64,000 nucleotides of DNA from Sphingobacterium sp. HMA12 (GCF_002933815.1 NZ_BEYR01000003.1:124001-188000); one strand, 5' to 3'. Counted from the first letter of the stretch, positions 45,804 through 55,813 are shown. Numbers and translations: made by a program. The notes: generated by a model not told the origin, from the letters alone.

Positions 45804-47750
45804 CTAATTTGCCTTCCATGTATTATTATCCGGATTCTTGTCAGGCATGACATCGTCAGGATCCAACTGTACGGACTGTAAAGCCTCGTTTGTTGGGATT
45901 TTAAACTGCCATACGTTATTTCTTTCCCAGACTTCCACAGGTAATTTTTTTCTTATTTTTTTGCCCGAAACTGTGGTGGCTTCAACGATAATGGGCATGG
46001 GCAATTTTTCCAGATTCTCTACAGTGACCAACGCACCTAACATGGGTTGGTTGTTGACGTACGAAACGGATTTGATCGCCTGATCCATTTGCCAGTTATT
46101 GACAAACCATCCACGCCAAAACCAATTAAGGCTTTCCCCGGTTCCGTTTTCGATCGCTTTAAAAAAATCCTCGGGTGTTGGATGTTTATAAGCCCATTCC
46201 TGAATATATTTTTTGAAGGCGTAATCGAAGCGTTCTTTGCCAATAATCTCATTACGTAATAATTTGAGCCCATAAGCTGGTTTGTAATAAACAAGTGCGC
46301 CAATATTGCGTTCCTTCATATTTTGTGGTGTACTCATGATCGGCTCAAGATTTTGCGATGTGAAAATATAAGACCGACTGGTCTGTGGACGATGGTATTC
46401 GCCATTATTGAATTCTTGGGTTGCCAGTTCATTGATGAAGGTATTGAACCCTTCATCCATCCAGCCATGTTCACGTTCGTTGGACGCTACAATCATAGGA
46501 AACCAGTTATGGCCAAATTCATGATTGGTGACTCCCCAAAGGGAACCTGCTTTGGCTTGATTGCCGCAGAAAGACAAGGCGGGATATTCCATGCCACCTA
46601 CGTTGGAAGCAACATTTACGGCTACAGGATAGGGGTATTCAAACCAATTTTTGGAATAAATTTCGATGGCGGCCTTAGTGTATTCTGTCGAACGTTCCCA
46701 AGCATTGTTGCTATTGCTTTCTGCTGGATAGGCTGATAGGGCAAGTGCTTTTTTACCGCTTGGTAAATTGATTTTTGCCCCATCCAATATAAAGGCCGTG
46801 GAAGAGGCCCAGGCAATATCCTGTGCATTATTGAGCTGATATTTCCAGGTGAGCGTCTTTTTGGCTGGTCTTGAGCTTTTTGCTGTTACTTCTTCGGCGG
46901 AGCGAATCAATACAGTTTCATTACTACGTAGGGCGAGCTGGTATCTTTTGAATTGGTCTGCCGTGAATACCTCCTGCGGATTTAAAAGTTCGCCCCCCAG
47001 CACGACGATGTGGCTGGCTGGCGCGGTGATTTCGACCTGATAATTTCCGAATTCGCGGTAAAATTCTCCCGGGCCTGTATAAGGCAACGTGTTCCAGCCT
47101 CTAATATCATCATAGACACAAAGTCTGGGAAACCATTGTGCGATGGCATAGATTTTTCCGTTCTTAGTATCCAGGATACCTGTACGGTCGGCACCATATT
47201 GCGGTACTGTATATTGATAGGTGATCTTGAAGGTGATTTTTCCACCCTTACTTTTTAGTGCAGCTGGAAGCCGCAGTTGCATGCGGGTATCATCTATGAT
47301 ATGTTCTATGGTTTTTCCATTGACATCGGTGACAGACTGGATTTGATAACCACCGTCAAATCTTGAGTTGCCGTCGCCGTATCGGCTATTGGTCAATGGA
47401 GAGATCAACTGGCCACGTCCATGCTGAGAAAACATATTTTGGTCCAATTGTAGCCAGAGGTAATCCATATTGTCGGGACTGTTATTACTGTAAGTTATCT
47501 CTACGGTACCCGTTACTTGATCATTTTGGTCGTTTAATGATGCCTGTATTTTGTAGTCCGCAGCATTTTGCCAATATCCGGAACCAGGTTTGCCGGCCGC
47601 AGAGCGATAATCATTTCCATTATTTTTGAAAAACAACGGCGCAAAGGCTTCAGTATAACTATAGTTAGATGTTTTTTCCTGGGAAAAGGACGGAAAAGCA
47701 TAGCTCAATGCAATTAGGCTAAAAGAGGCCAATGCAAGTCTTTTCATCAT
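45804..47750 (-). CDS. M1 family metallopeptidase (aminopeptidase-like)
   Basis: This 648-residue exported zinc peptidase has a signal peptide (LASFSLIALSYAFPSFSQ), an N-terminal beta domain, the gluzincin motif HEFGHNWFP with the third ligand Glu in WMDEGFNTF, and helical C-terminal segments. The GGMEYPAL phrase is the M1 exopeptidase GxMEN-like motif. ATG choice: two adjacent Met (47750, 47747) precede the signal peptide; an upstream start at 47792 adds a poor N-terminus. Confidence 0.88.
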   Translation of the reverse strand: MMKRLALASFSLIALSYAFPSFSQEKTSNYSYTEAFAPLFFKNNGNDYRSAAGKPGSGYWQNAADYKIQASLNDQNDQVTGTVEITYSNNSPDNMDYLWLQLDQNMFSQHGRGQLISPLTNSRYGDGNSRFDGGYQIQSVTDVNGKTIEHIIDDTRMQLRLPAALKSKGGKITFKITYQYTVPQYGADRTGILDTKNGKIYAIAQWFPRLCVYDDIRGWNTLPYTGPGEFYREFGNYQVEITAPASHIVVLGGELLNPQEVFTADQFKRYQLALRSNETVLIRSAEEVTAKSSRPAKKTLTWKYQLNNAQDIAWASSTAFILDGAKINLPSGKKALALSAYPAESNSNNAWERSTEYTKAAIEIYSKNWFEYPYPVAVNVASNVGGMEYPALSFCGNQAKAGSLWGVTNHEFGHNWFPMIVASNEREHGWMDEGFNTFINELATQEFNNGEYHRPQTSRSYIFTSQNLEPIMSTPQNMKERNIGALVYYKPAYGLKLLRNEIIGKERFDYAFKKYIQEWAYKHPTPEDFFKAIENGTGESLNWFWRGWFVNNWQMDQAIKSVSYVNNQPMLGALVTVENLEKLPMPIIVEATTVSGKKIRKKLPVEVWERNNVWQFKIPTNEALQSVQLDPDDVMPDKNPDNNTWKAN

Positions 47751-47808
47751 ATCTGTTCGAATTAAATTACGTTTATTGGTCACAATATACAATGAAAAGT
47801 AGATAAGG

Positions 47809-47836
47809 CAAAAAAAAGCTCCTTTTTAAGGAGCTT
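47809..47836 (-). terminator. Terminator after the ArsC-like gene
   Basis: On the minus strand AAGCTCCTT pairs with AAGGAGCTT and is followed by a run of T residues. Confidence 0.75.
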
Positions 47837-47843
47837 GTAACAA

Positions 47844-48191
47844 CTATTTTAAGTTGATTTTATAGTCGTCTTCACTGAACCCAAGCAGGATGCCCTTGCC
47901 ATATTCAATCACAGGGCGTTTGATCATGCTTGTGTGCTCTTTTAACACTTTATTGGCGCTATTGGCGTCGACAACCTGCGCTTGCTCTTCGGCTGTCAAT
48001 TTCTTCCAGGTTGTCCCTTTTTTGTTGACCAAAGACTGCCAGTCCACTTTTTGCTCCCATTCTTTAAGCTTTTCATCACTGACGCCTTCTTTCTTGAAGT
48101 CATGAAATTGAAAGTCAATCTGATTTTCTTCTAACCATGTTAGGGCTTTCTTTACTGTGTTACAGTTTTTGATACCGTATACCTGTAGCAT
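47844..48191 (-). CDS. ArsC/Spx-like (YffB type) thioredoxin-fold reductase
   Basis: This 115-residue protein opens VYGIKNCNTVKKALTW with a single active-site Cys in a thioredoxin-like fold, as in YffB/ArsC-like proteins. The rest (FHDFKKEG, KRPVIEYG, LGFSEDDYK) fits the family. It is not a proven arsenate reductase. The ATG at 48191 is preferred over an upstream ATG at 48227. Confidence 0.8.
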   Translation of the reverse strand: MLQVYGIKNCNTVKKALTWLEENQIDFQFHDFKKEGVSDEKLKEWEQKVDWQSLVNKKGTTWKKLTAEEQAQVVDANSANKVLKEHTSMIKRPVIEYGKGILLGFSEDDYKINLK

Positions 48192-48461
48192 AATGATTCC
48201 AATATTGGTGAGCCCAAATTTAATCAATCCCTAATGGATTACTAAGTATCCCGCGTAATTTTTTAACAGAAGAAGCGATAGCCCTGTGGAATGGGTTGAT
48301 TTGATTATGAGCAGTGGATAAGGGTAGTCTATCGCAATTCTGGTAACAAACAAATTGATAGTGTATTTAGTACACTCTAAAAATTAGGAAGTAATAATTA
48401 TTTTTAATAATTTAGTAGCTTCAAGAGTTAATAAAGATTAAAATAAATCAATAACAGTAAT

Positions 48462-49541
48462 ATGAGCCTAAAAGATTTTAAAGGTGTATTGACGGGAGAT
48501 CAAGTACAGGAGTTGTTTGAAGTTGCAAAGAAACATAAATTTGCTTTGCCTGCGGTAAACATTATCGGAACAAATTCTATCAATGCGGTAATGGAAACTG
48601 CTAAAGCAGTAAACTCTCCTGTAATTATTCAATTGTCAAACGGTGGTGCACAATTCTATGCTGGTAAAACATTAAATAATGATAACTTGCAAGCGTGTGT
48701 ATTGGGTGCGGTATCTGCAGCACAGCACGTACATTTATTGGCAGAGCACTATGGTGTTGCCGTAATTTTGCACACAGATCACGCGGCTAAAAAACTTTTA
48801 CCTTGGATCGACGGTTTGTTGGATGCAGGTGAGAAATTCTTCGCACAACACGGTAAACCTTTGTTCTCTTCACATATGTTGGATCTATCTGAAGAACCAA
48901 TCGAAGAAAATATCGAAATTTCTGCAAAATACTTAGCACGTATGAAACCACTGGGCATGACTGTAGAGATCGAGTTAGGTGTTACAGGTGGAGAAGAAGA
49001 TGGTGTTGACAACTCAGATGTGGATAGCTCTAAATTATACACACAACCAGAGGAGGTTGCTTATGCATACGAAGAATTGTCTAAAGTATCTGACAAATTT
49101 ACCGTTGCAGCAGCATTCGGTAACGTACATGGCGTATACAAACCGGGCAATGTAAAATTACAACCGGTCATCTTACATAATTCACAAGAGTATATCCGCG
49201 AGAAATACAAGCTTACTGCAGAAAAGCCAGTTAACTTTGTGTTCCACGGTGGATCTGGTTCCTCACCTGAAGAAATTGCAGAAGCTATTTCTTATGGAGC
49301 GATCAAAATGAACATTGATACCGATATGCAATGGGCTTTCTGGGATGGTGTTAGAGCTTACGAGGCTAAAAATCACGATTATTTGCAAGGACAGATCGGA
49401 AACCCTGAAGGTACTGATTCTCCAAACAAAAAATATTACGACCCACGTGTATGGTTACGTAAGGGCGAAGAAGCATTTGTTGCTCGCTTGAAAGAAGCAT
49501 TTGCTGATCTGAATGCTGTAGATGTAAACAGCAAATTGTAA
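48462..49541 (+). CDS. fbaA: Class II fructose-bisphosphate aldolase
   Basis: This 359-residue zinc enzyme of glycolysis splits fructose-1,6-bisphosphate. Metal and active-site motifs are visible: HTDHAAK (about 105-111), EIELGVTGGEEDGVDN, GNVHGVYKPGN and FHGGSGSSPEE. Length is normal for the long class IIA form. It stands alone before a strong terminator. Confidence 0.95.
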   Translation: MSLKDFKGVLTGDQVQELFEVAKKHKFALPAVNIIGTNSINAVMETAKAVNSPVIIQLSNGGAQFYAGKTLNNDNLQACVLGAVSAAQHVHLLAEHYGVAVILHTDHAAKKLLPWIDGLLDAGEKFFAQHGKPLFSSHMLDLSEEPIEENIEISAKYLARMKPLGMTVEIELGVTGGEEDGVDNSDVDSSKLYTQPEEVAYAYEELSKVSDKFTVAAAFGNVHGVYKPGNVKLQPVILHNSQEYIREKYKLTAEKPVNFVFHGGSGSSPEEIAEAISYGAIKMNIDTDMQWAFWDGVRAYEAKNHDYLQGQIGNPEGTDSPNKKYYDPRVWLRKGEEAFVARLKEAFADLNAVDVNSKL

Positions 49542-49565
49542 GCAAAACAAAATATCAATAGCGAG

Positions 49566-49597
49566 GGTGTCCTAATTTTTAGGACACCTTTTTTTTG
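49566..49597 (+). terminator. Terminator after fbaA
   Basis: GGTGTCCTAA pairs with TTAGGACACC and is followed by a long T-run. Confidence 0.85.
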
Positions 49598-49759
49598 TCA
49601 AAATAGGTTAAATAGCAACGTGAGGATGATGATTGGCGTGTTTTTTGACGGCAGAACATACGGAAGAAGTCAATATGCGCATATTATCCCTGTAAACAAA
49701 TTAAGTGAAGATACAGCTGGAAAGGCATATCAGGTAATCAAAAAACGAATAATACAACT

Positions 49760-50434
49760 ATGAAATTTTTAGGAATCAGTGCGTTTCTTTTATTAGTGAC
49801 CCAAGTGGGATTTGGACAGGCTAAACAAAATGTGGGGGACTTTAGTTCGGTAGTCGCCACAGATAAAATACAGGTAGAATTGATCAAGGCCAATGAGTCT
49901 CTGGTGACATTCGAAGGGCAGAACTACGAGAATGTGAAGGTGGTCAATACAAATGGTGCTTTGGCTTTAAAAATGAATACGCTAAACATGCTGCAGGGCG
50001 GTAATATCTCTGTGAAGGTGTACTACAAAAGTTTGAAAAATGTAGAAGCAAAAAAAGGAGCAAAGGTATTTGCGACGTCAAACAATGCCGTGTTAGCTGA
50101 TCATCTCAAAGTCTATGCATCCGAAGGAGGTCTGGTTGATCTCCATGCAGAAGCAAAAAGTGCAGAAGTGAAAGTCACTTCCGGTGCAACAATAGCACTT
50201 TATGGTAAAGCGGACAAACAGGAGATTATCTCCAATTTTGGTGGCAAATATGAGGGAAAGGATTTTAAGACAACAACAACTATAGTGACGGTAAATGGGG
50301 GTGGAAAAGCAGAAGTCAATGCGGTGGATTCCATAGAAACAAAGACACGTGGTGGCGGTACGATAGATGTCTATGGCAAGCCTGAACAACGCGTTGAAAA
50401 GAAAATGGCAGGTGGAACAGTCAACTTTAAATAG
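49760..50434 (+). CDS. DUF2807 (GIN domain) exported protein
   Basis: This 224-residue protein has a signal peptide (ending GFGQ) and a beta-helix-like repeat region (VEAKKGAKVFATSNN, LVDLHAEAKSAEVKVTSG, TKTRGGGTIDVYGKP), the GIN or putative auto-transporter adhesin head domain of Bacteroidota. Function unknown. Likely cell-surface or periplasmic. Confidence 0.8.
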   Translation: MKFLGISAFLLLVTQVGFGQAKQNVGDFSSVVATDKIQVELIKANESLVTFEGQNYENVKVVNTNGALALKMNTLNMLQGGNISVKVYYKSLKNVEAKKGAKVFATSNNAVLADHLKVYASEGGLVDLHAEAKSAEVKVTSGATIALYGKADKQEIISNFGGKYEGKDFKTTTTIVTVNGGGKAEVNAVDSIETKTRGGGTIDVYGKPEQRVEKKMAGGTVNFK

Positions 50435-50667
50435 TAAACTGTCTTGATTTTGTCAATTTTGACTCTTGTAGATTTGCGGTCAACGCTGCGAAACTTTAGG
50501 AAAATAAGAGTTAAAAGATCAAATAAAAGGTTTTAGGCTAGAAAGGACCTAAATAGGTGTTTAACCTTTTTGTTGAAAAGGTCAAATATTTTGTTTTTCT
50601 AGCCTGGAACCTTCTTCATTTGTGCTTAAAATACTTATTTTTGTGGGGGAATAATAAAAATAGTATT

Positions 50668-51336
50668 ATGGCAAAGCGTAATTATGTTTCAAATTCTACG
50701 GAATCTACGCGCATGTTCAAAAATGACTTTTTGGAGTCGTTGACGAAAGTGCACTGGAGTGTACCTTTGATTTTCTATGTACCTGTAGTTATTTTCTTTT
50801 CGTATAAAGCTCTGGTCTGGGGTGATGTTGATCTATTGACATATATAGGGTATTTTGTTTTTGGTCTAGCATTCTGGACTGCATTTGAATATGCATTGCA
50901 TCGTTGGGTATTTCATTTCCACCCAACATCGGAATGGGGGAAACGGATCGCTTTTATCTTTCACGGTGTGCATCACGACTATCCTAGAGATCGGATGCGT
51001 TTGGTCATGCCTCTGTCAGCCAGTATTCCATTGGCCGCCTTGGTGTATTTTGGATTTACATTATTCTTTTCGAATGAATTTATCCTGGCTTGCTTTTTTT
51101 CCGGATTTATGGTGGGTTATCTGATCTATGATGAATGTCACTATGCTATGCATCATGCAAATTTTAAGAGCGGTATCTTTAAGCGTATTAAGCAACATCA
51201 CATGCTGCACCATTATTCAGATCCAGAAAAAGGATTCGGTGTAAGTTCGTCCTTATGGGATGAAATCTTGCGTTCAGGCTTTGAGGAAAAAGAACCAAAA
51301 AAAGAATCAACGACATTAAAAGAAGAAAAAGCATAA
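50668..51336 (+). CDS. Sterol desaturase / fatty acid hydroxylase family protein
   Basis: This 222-residue integral membrane di-iron enzyme is likely a fatty-acid 2-hydroxylase. Four hydrophobic helices frame the histidine boxes HRWVFH, HGVHHD, HYAMHH and HHMLHH that bind the two iron ions. The ATG at 50668 is preferred; the longer GTG-started reading (from 50557) has a poor leader. In Sphingobacteria, hydroxylation of sphingolipid fatty acids is a plausible role. Confidence 0.83.
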   Translation: MAKRNYVSNSTESTRMFKNDFLESLTKVHWSVPLIFYVPVVIFFSYKALVWGDVDLLTYIGYFVFGLAFWTAFEYALHRWVFHFHPTSEWGKRIAFIFHGVHHDYPRDRMRLVMPLSASIPLAALVYFGFTLFFSNEFILACFFSGFMVGYLIYDECHYAMHHANFKSGIFKRIKQHHMLHHYSDPEKGFGVSSSLWDEILRSGFEEKEPKKESTTLKEEKA

Positions 51337-51359
51337 CGCTTTTTTAATAGCACATTAGA

Positions 51360-51394
51360 AAAAAGCCTTTGGAAAAACTCCAAAGGCTTTTTTG
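51360..51394 (+). terminator. Terminator after the hydroxylase gene
   Basis: AAAAGCCTTTGGA pairs with TCCAAAGGCTTTT across a short loop, followed by T residues. Confidence 0.85.
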
Positions 51395-51668
51395 TGGCAA
51401 TATTTCCTGCTGCTGAAAAAACTGGCATGACAAAGCAAAAAATGGCAGAATTTTTGAGTATGTTAAAAAAGTAGTTATTCTAAGGAAGCGAATACATAAA
51501 ATTTACCCATCGCTGAGCTAATAGGTTATTTTCGATAAAACAAAATCTTACAAAATGTTATTGTATTTATGGTTAGTGCTGAAACAGATAGAAACTTAGG
51601 TTTCATCGGTACAACCCTATATTGACTTGCCCTAGTCAGTTATTCTTTGAACAAAAAATAAATCAGTA

Positions 51669-52259
51669 ATGGCAAAATTATTTTTGGTCCGCCATGGACA
51701 GTCACAATGGAACTTGGAGAATCGTTTCACAGGCTGGCAAAATATTGATATTACGGCGTTGGGACAACTGGAAGCGCGAAAGGCCGGAAAAGCGTTAGCG
51801 AAAGAATCAATTGATATCGCATTTACCTCCACATTAATCCGGGCGCAACATACCTTACAAATTATCCTGGAAGAAATCGGGAAGCCCGATACACCAATTG
51901 TCATTAATGCCGCGCTGAACGAACGGAGTTACGGAAATCTGGAGGGATTAAATAAGGATGAAACAGCTGAAAAATATGGCGTGGAGCAGGTATATATCTG
52001 GCGTAGGTCTTTTGATGTCGCTCCACCGGGCGGCGAAAGCTTAAAAAATACCTATGATCGGGTGATACCCTATTTTGAACATGATATCAAGCCACAATTG
52101 GAGGCCGGTAAAAATGTACTTATAGTCGCGCATGGAAACAGCCTAAGAGCACTGATTATGTATCTGGAACATCTTTCGCCAGTACAGATATTGGAGCGGG
52201 AAATAGCGACTGGAGATCCTCTAACTTATCAATGGGATCAAGATAATACAGGAAGATAA
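51669..52259 (+). CDS. gpmA: 2,3-bisphosphoglycerate-dependent phosphoglycerate mutase (short form)
   Basis: This 196-residue enzyme of glycolysis has the catalytic LVRHGQSQWN (His near 8-9), ERSYGNLEGLNK and AHGNSLRAL motifs and the C-terminal ending GDPLTYQWD typical of GpmA. It is about 50 residues shorter than the usual 230 to 250, mainly in the centre, so a short-form paralogue is likely. Assignment to gpmA is good but activity on 3-phosphoglycerate is inferred. Confidence 0.85.
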   Translation: MAKLFLVRHGQSQWNLENRFTGWQNIDITALGQLEARKAGKALAKESIDIAFTSTLIRAQHTLQIILEEIGKPDTPIVINAALNERSYGNLEGLNKDETAEKYGVEQVYIWRRSFDVAPPGGESLKNTYDRVIPYFEHDIKPQLEAGKNVLIVAHGNSLRALIMYLEHLSPVQILEREIATGDPLTYQWDQDNTGR

Positions 52260-52479
52260 CCAGTTTTGTTATTTGAATGACGGTGGAATAGTTTGCCATC
52301 CGGACAAGATAGCCAAAATCTCCCACTAACGTAAATAATGGAAAAAAGATCGCCATGAGAGGCAACATGATAGCTATGCCCCAAGCGGAAGTCAGGTACA
52401 TCCCGCCAATTAGCATACTACGTAACCAAACAGCGGAATGAAGGCTTATGGTCAGCTCCTTTAAAAAAAGAATAAACAT
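52156..52479 (-). CDS. Possible small hydrophobic protein antisense to the gpmA end
   Basis: This 107-residue frame has three hydrophobic stretches (WLRSMLIGGMYL, WGIAIMLPLMAIFFPLF, IQITKLVIFLYYL). It overlaps the 3' 104 bp of gpmA and has a weak ribosome-binding signal. I do not recognise it. It may be a relic of a lost gene or chance. Confidence 0.22.
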   Translation of the reverse strand: MFILFLKELTISLHSAVWLRSMLIGGMYLTSAWGIAIMLPLMAIFFPLFTLVGDFGYLVRMANYSTVIQITKLVIFLYYLDPIDKLEDLQSLFPAPISVLAKDVPDT

Positions 52480-52720
52480 GATCCAATAGTTAGGATGATA
52501 ATCACTTGTTTTATACAGCGATCCAGGTGAAATGACCTGTTTTCGGAGTGATAAATTGAAGTTAGATCAGACTAATAAAATATAGTGTGATAAATGTGCT
52601 CTGAGATGTTCTTGTAGGTTGGTACGGATTTATTTTTTTGATATAGATGACGGTGGAACCACGGATGCTGGGCCCAGAAAGTAGGATGATGTGGATTAAA
52701 AATAGCAGTTAACTATTTTT
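52480..52720. other. Intergenic stretch before the DtxR-like gene
   Basis: No gene seen. Contains a small hairpin (AGGT-GAAATG-ACCT) near 52527 and otherwise no signal. Confidence 0.4.
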
Positions 52721-53380
52721 TTAAGAAATAGGGCGTACAAGTAAGGTTGCTGTTACTTTGCTACTGAGTACTTCTGCCGGACGGTTACCATAACTAACTG
52801 TGATACTTCGGTCAAATGGTTCGATCGAGTGAATCGTCAATGTTGTACCTAATTCCAGATTTTTGGTATTTAGGTATTGTAACAATTCCTTGGAAGAGGG
52901 CTGTACAGCCATTAATGTGACCACATCTCCGATTTCACAGGTGTCAAGGAAGATATAGTTTTCCGAACGCATTACACCATTATGATCAGGGATTGGTGAG
53001 CCATGCGGGTCTACCGTAGGATATCCTAATAGCTGATCCATTTTGGTGAAAAATTCAGGCGAATGGATATGCTCGATCTGTTCGGCAATTTGGTGAACTT
53101 CATCCCACGCAAAATCCATCTTTTCAACCAGATACATTTCCGTAAGTCGGTGTTTTCGTATAATAAGCGCAGCTTCCTTTTTTCCTTCTTCTGTCAATTT
53201 GAGGGGTTTATAACTCTCATAATGAACAAAGCCCTTTTCTGACAGTTTTTTCATCATGCTATTGACTGTTGGCATCTTGATGTCCAGTCGTTTACTGATC
53301 TCGTTGACAGTGGCCTCACCTTTTAGGTATGTCAGATTATATAACGCTTTTAGATAGTTTTCTTCAGTCTGTGATATCAT
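52721..53380 (-). CDS. DtxR/MntR family metal-dependent transcriptional regulator
   Basis: This 219-residue repressor senses iron or manganese. It has the N-terminal winged helix with VNEISKRLDIKMPTVNSMMKKL, the metal-binding helix region with EHIHSPEFFTKMDQLLGYP and the C-terminal FeoA-like SH3 domain. It is divergent from a TonB receptor whose promoter carries a good palindrome, its probable operator. Metal specificity is not decided. Confidence 0.9.
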   Translation of the reverse strand: MISQTEENYLKALYNLTYLKGEATVNEISKRLDIKMPTVNSMMKKLSEKGFVHYESYKPLKLTEEGKKEAALIIRKHRLTEMYLVEKMDFAWDEVHQIAEQIEHIHSPEFFTKMDQLLGYPTVDPHGSPIPDHNGVMRSENYIFLDTCEIGDVVTLMAVQPSSKELLQYLNTKNLELGTTLTIHSIEPFDRSITVSYGNRPAEVLSSKVTATLLVRPIS

Positions 53381-53432
53381 AACACAAATTTACCAAATAT
53401 TAGTGATGTCTAATAGTAATGTTAGGAAATAT

Positions 53433-53463
53433 TTTGTTAGTACAATCTAACTTGTTAGATTTG
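53433..53463 (+). promoter_or_regulatory. Consensus promoter overlapped by a DtxR-type palindrome, TonB receptor gene
   Basis: TTTG (53433-53436), 19 bp, then TAGATTTG (53456-53463) fits the Bacteroidota promoter. The perfect palindrome AATCTAACTTGTTAGATT (53444-53461) covers the -7 element. With a DtxR/MntR gene next door this is the likely repressor site. Confidence 0.72.
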
Positions 53464-53500
53464 TGATTCTAAATTTATTTTTAATAAAAACAAAACAATC

Positions 53501-55813
53501 ATGACAGGACTCAGAATTCTCTTAGCAACAGCGTTAATGCTGATTGTATTTATTTCCTTTGGACAAACAGGCCGGGTAACGGGCAAAATTTATGACGGGA
53601 ATGGACTTCCGTTGAAATCGGTATCCGTTGTGATTCCTGAGCTAAAGATGGGTACGAATTCCAACAATCTTGGACAATTCGCATTGGAAAATATCCCCTA
53701 TGGTACTTGGGAAGTAGAAGTGAAGCATATTGGTTTTAATACTTATCGCGATTCGATTAGGATTGAGCATGCATCCGAGACCAGGGATATCCGGTTAGAC
53801 GGTTCCATTTTTATACTGGATGAAATTGTGGTCACCGGAACAAAAACATTTAAACGAAAAACGGAGAGTCCGGTAATTGTCAATATTTTGGATAGCAAAA
53901 CCCTGGACAATCTGCAGGTGTGTAATCTTTCTGAAGGACTAAAATTTCAGCCGGGCTTGCGGGTGGAAACAGACTGCCAGACCTGTAATTATACGCAACT
54001 GCGGATGAATGGACTCCAAGGGGGGTATTCGCAGATACTGATCAATGGCCGGCCTATTTTCAGCCCTTTGATGGGGTTATATGGTATGGAGCAGCTTCCT
54101 GTCAATATGATCGAAAAGATTGAAGTCGTCCGTGGTGGCGGTTCCTCGCTATATGGTTCAAGTGCCATAGGGGGCACTGTAAACGTAATTACCAAATTGC
54201 CGAAACAAAGCGGTTATGAAATCAATTCTTTTTACCAAAGTATCGATGGAAAGACAAACGATTTTAACTTCGGTGGAAATGCAACTCTGGTCAACGAAAA
54301 AGGCAATTCGGGAACATCTTTTTTCTTCAATAGACGAGATCGCGGTTTTTACGATGCAAATGGGGATAATTTCTCCGAAATCCCTAAAATTGAAAATACC
54401 TCACTTGGCATCAATTCATTCTATCGGTTTTCGGACAATCAAAAGCTGGAAGTCTCCTTGAGCAATCTGAATGAATATAGATTTGGGGGTGAGATGACGA
54501 AAAAACCGGCCTACCTTACACTTCAGTCCGAGGAACGTAGCCATAAAATATGGATGGGGAGCGCGGATTACCAGATCAATTTTAATCGGGATAAATCTTC
54601 ATTGATCTTTTATACAGCTTTTCAAAATACCAATAGAAAACATTATACCGGAATATTTCCGGATAGTCTGGTAGAGATCGAAAATCATCTGAAAAATCCG
54701 CCTTATGGCGATTCAAAGACAACCACATTGCAGGGCGGTTTTCAATTGAACCACGAGATCAGCAATTTTTTGAACCATCGGAATGTGCTGACGATTGGAT
54801 CGGAATATGTGTCCGATAAGGTTTACGATGAAATTCCAAGTTATAACTATCTGGTCGATCAGCATACGAAAGATTGGGGGAGCTTTTTTCAGAGTGACTG
54901 GGACTTTGCGGACAAGTTCAACTTGCTATCTGGGGTTCGGGTGGACAAGCATAATCTATTGGGCAAAGTGATCGTCAGCCCACGTGTAGCACTGTTATAT
55001 AAGCATGCAGCCAATACGCAGTTCCGCCTTAGCTATGGAACGGGGTTTCGGGCGCCACAGGCATTTGATACAGACCTTCATATTGCCTTTGCTGGTGGCG
55101 GTGTTTCACGTGTTCAATTAGCTCCAGATCTTCGGGAGGAGCGATCAAAGAGTTTCAGCGGCTCGGTAAATTATGATAAAGCCACGGAGAAATGGATTGC
55201 TGGTTTTACATTGGAGGGATTCTATACACAACTGAAAAATGCCTTTGTACTTGAAGAAATAGGTACGGACGACTTTGGTAAGGTGTTTGAAAAACGCAAT
55301 GGAAATAACGCGAAGGTAGCAGGGACTACACTTGAATTGCGTGCCAATTATAATAAAAAGGTGCAATTGGAGACCGGCTTTACCTTGCAACAGAGCAAAT
55401 ATGAAAGTCCTGTGTCTTATCTGGAAGGTATTGAAATGACAAAATCATTCTTGAGAACACCAGATGATTATGGTTTTGCAAACCTCAATATTACACCTGA
55501 TAAGCGCTGGACGGTCAATCTCAACTATGTATACACAGGTAAGATGAAGATCGCTCATGCCGGTGGTGCGGACAATTTTCCGGAAGATCAAATGGTTCAT
55601 ACAAACGCATTCTCAGAGGTAAATAGTAAAGTGTCGCATACTTTTAGTCTGCCAAAATTTAAAAATGTCATCGAAGTCTATGCTGGGGTGAAGAATATTT
55701 TTAATGCTTACCAACATGACTTTGATACAGGTAAAAATCGGGATAGCAATTACATTTATGGTCCTAATATGCCTCGAACTTTCTTTATTGGGTTAAAAAT
55801 AAAGACACCTTAA
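53501..55813 (+). CDS. TonB-dependent receptor with carboxypeptidase-like N-terminal domain
   Basis: This 770-residue outer-membrane receptor has a signal peptide, a CarboxypepD-reg-like domain (GRVTGKIYDGNGLPLKSVSV), the TonB plug (EIVVTGTKTFKRKTESPV to GSSAIGGTVNV, about 108-225) and a barrel ending in IGLKIKTP. Divergent DtxR-type repressor and operator suggest it imports a metal-siderophore or a metal. Substrate not assigned; a Cys-rich patch (TDCQTCNYT) lies in the plug. Confidence 0.9.
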   Translation: MTGLRILLATALMLIVFISFGQTGRVTGKIYDGNGLPLKSVSVVIPELKMGTNSNNLGQFALENIPYGTWEVEVKHIGFNTYRDSIRIEHASETRDIRLDGSIFILDEIVVTGTKTFKRKTESPVIVNILDSKTLDNLQVCNLSEGLKFQPGLRVETDCQTCNYTQLRMNGLQGGYSQILINGRPIFSPLMGLYGMEQLPVNMIEKIEVVRGGGSSLYGSSAIGGTVNVITKLPKQSGYEINSFYQSIDGKTNDFNFGGNATLVNEKGNSGTSFFFNRRDRGFYDANGDNFSEIPKIENTSLGINSFYRFSDNQKLEVSLSNLNEYRFGGEMTKKPAYLTLQSEERSHKIWMGSADYQINFNRDKSSLIFYTAFQNTNRKHYTGIFPDSLVEIENHLKNPPYGDSKTTTLQGGFQLNHEISNFLNHRNVLTIGSEYVSDKVYDEIPSYNYLVDQHTKDWGSFFQSDWDFADKFNLLSGVRVDKHNLLGKVIVSPRVALLYKHAANTQFRLSYGTGFRAPQAFDTDLHIAFAGGGVSRVQLAPDLREERSKSFSGSVNYDKATEKWIAGFTLEGFYTQLKNAFVLEEIGTDDFGKVFEKRNGNNAKVAGTTLELRANYNKKVQLETGFTLQQSKYESPVSYLEGIEMTKSFLRTPDDYGFANLNITPDKRWTVNLNYVYTGKMKIAHAGGADNFPEDQMVHTNAFSEVNSKVSHTFSLPKFKNVIEVYAGVKNIFNAYQHDFDTGKNRDSNYIYGPNMPRTFFIGLKIKTP

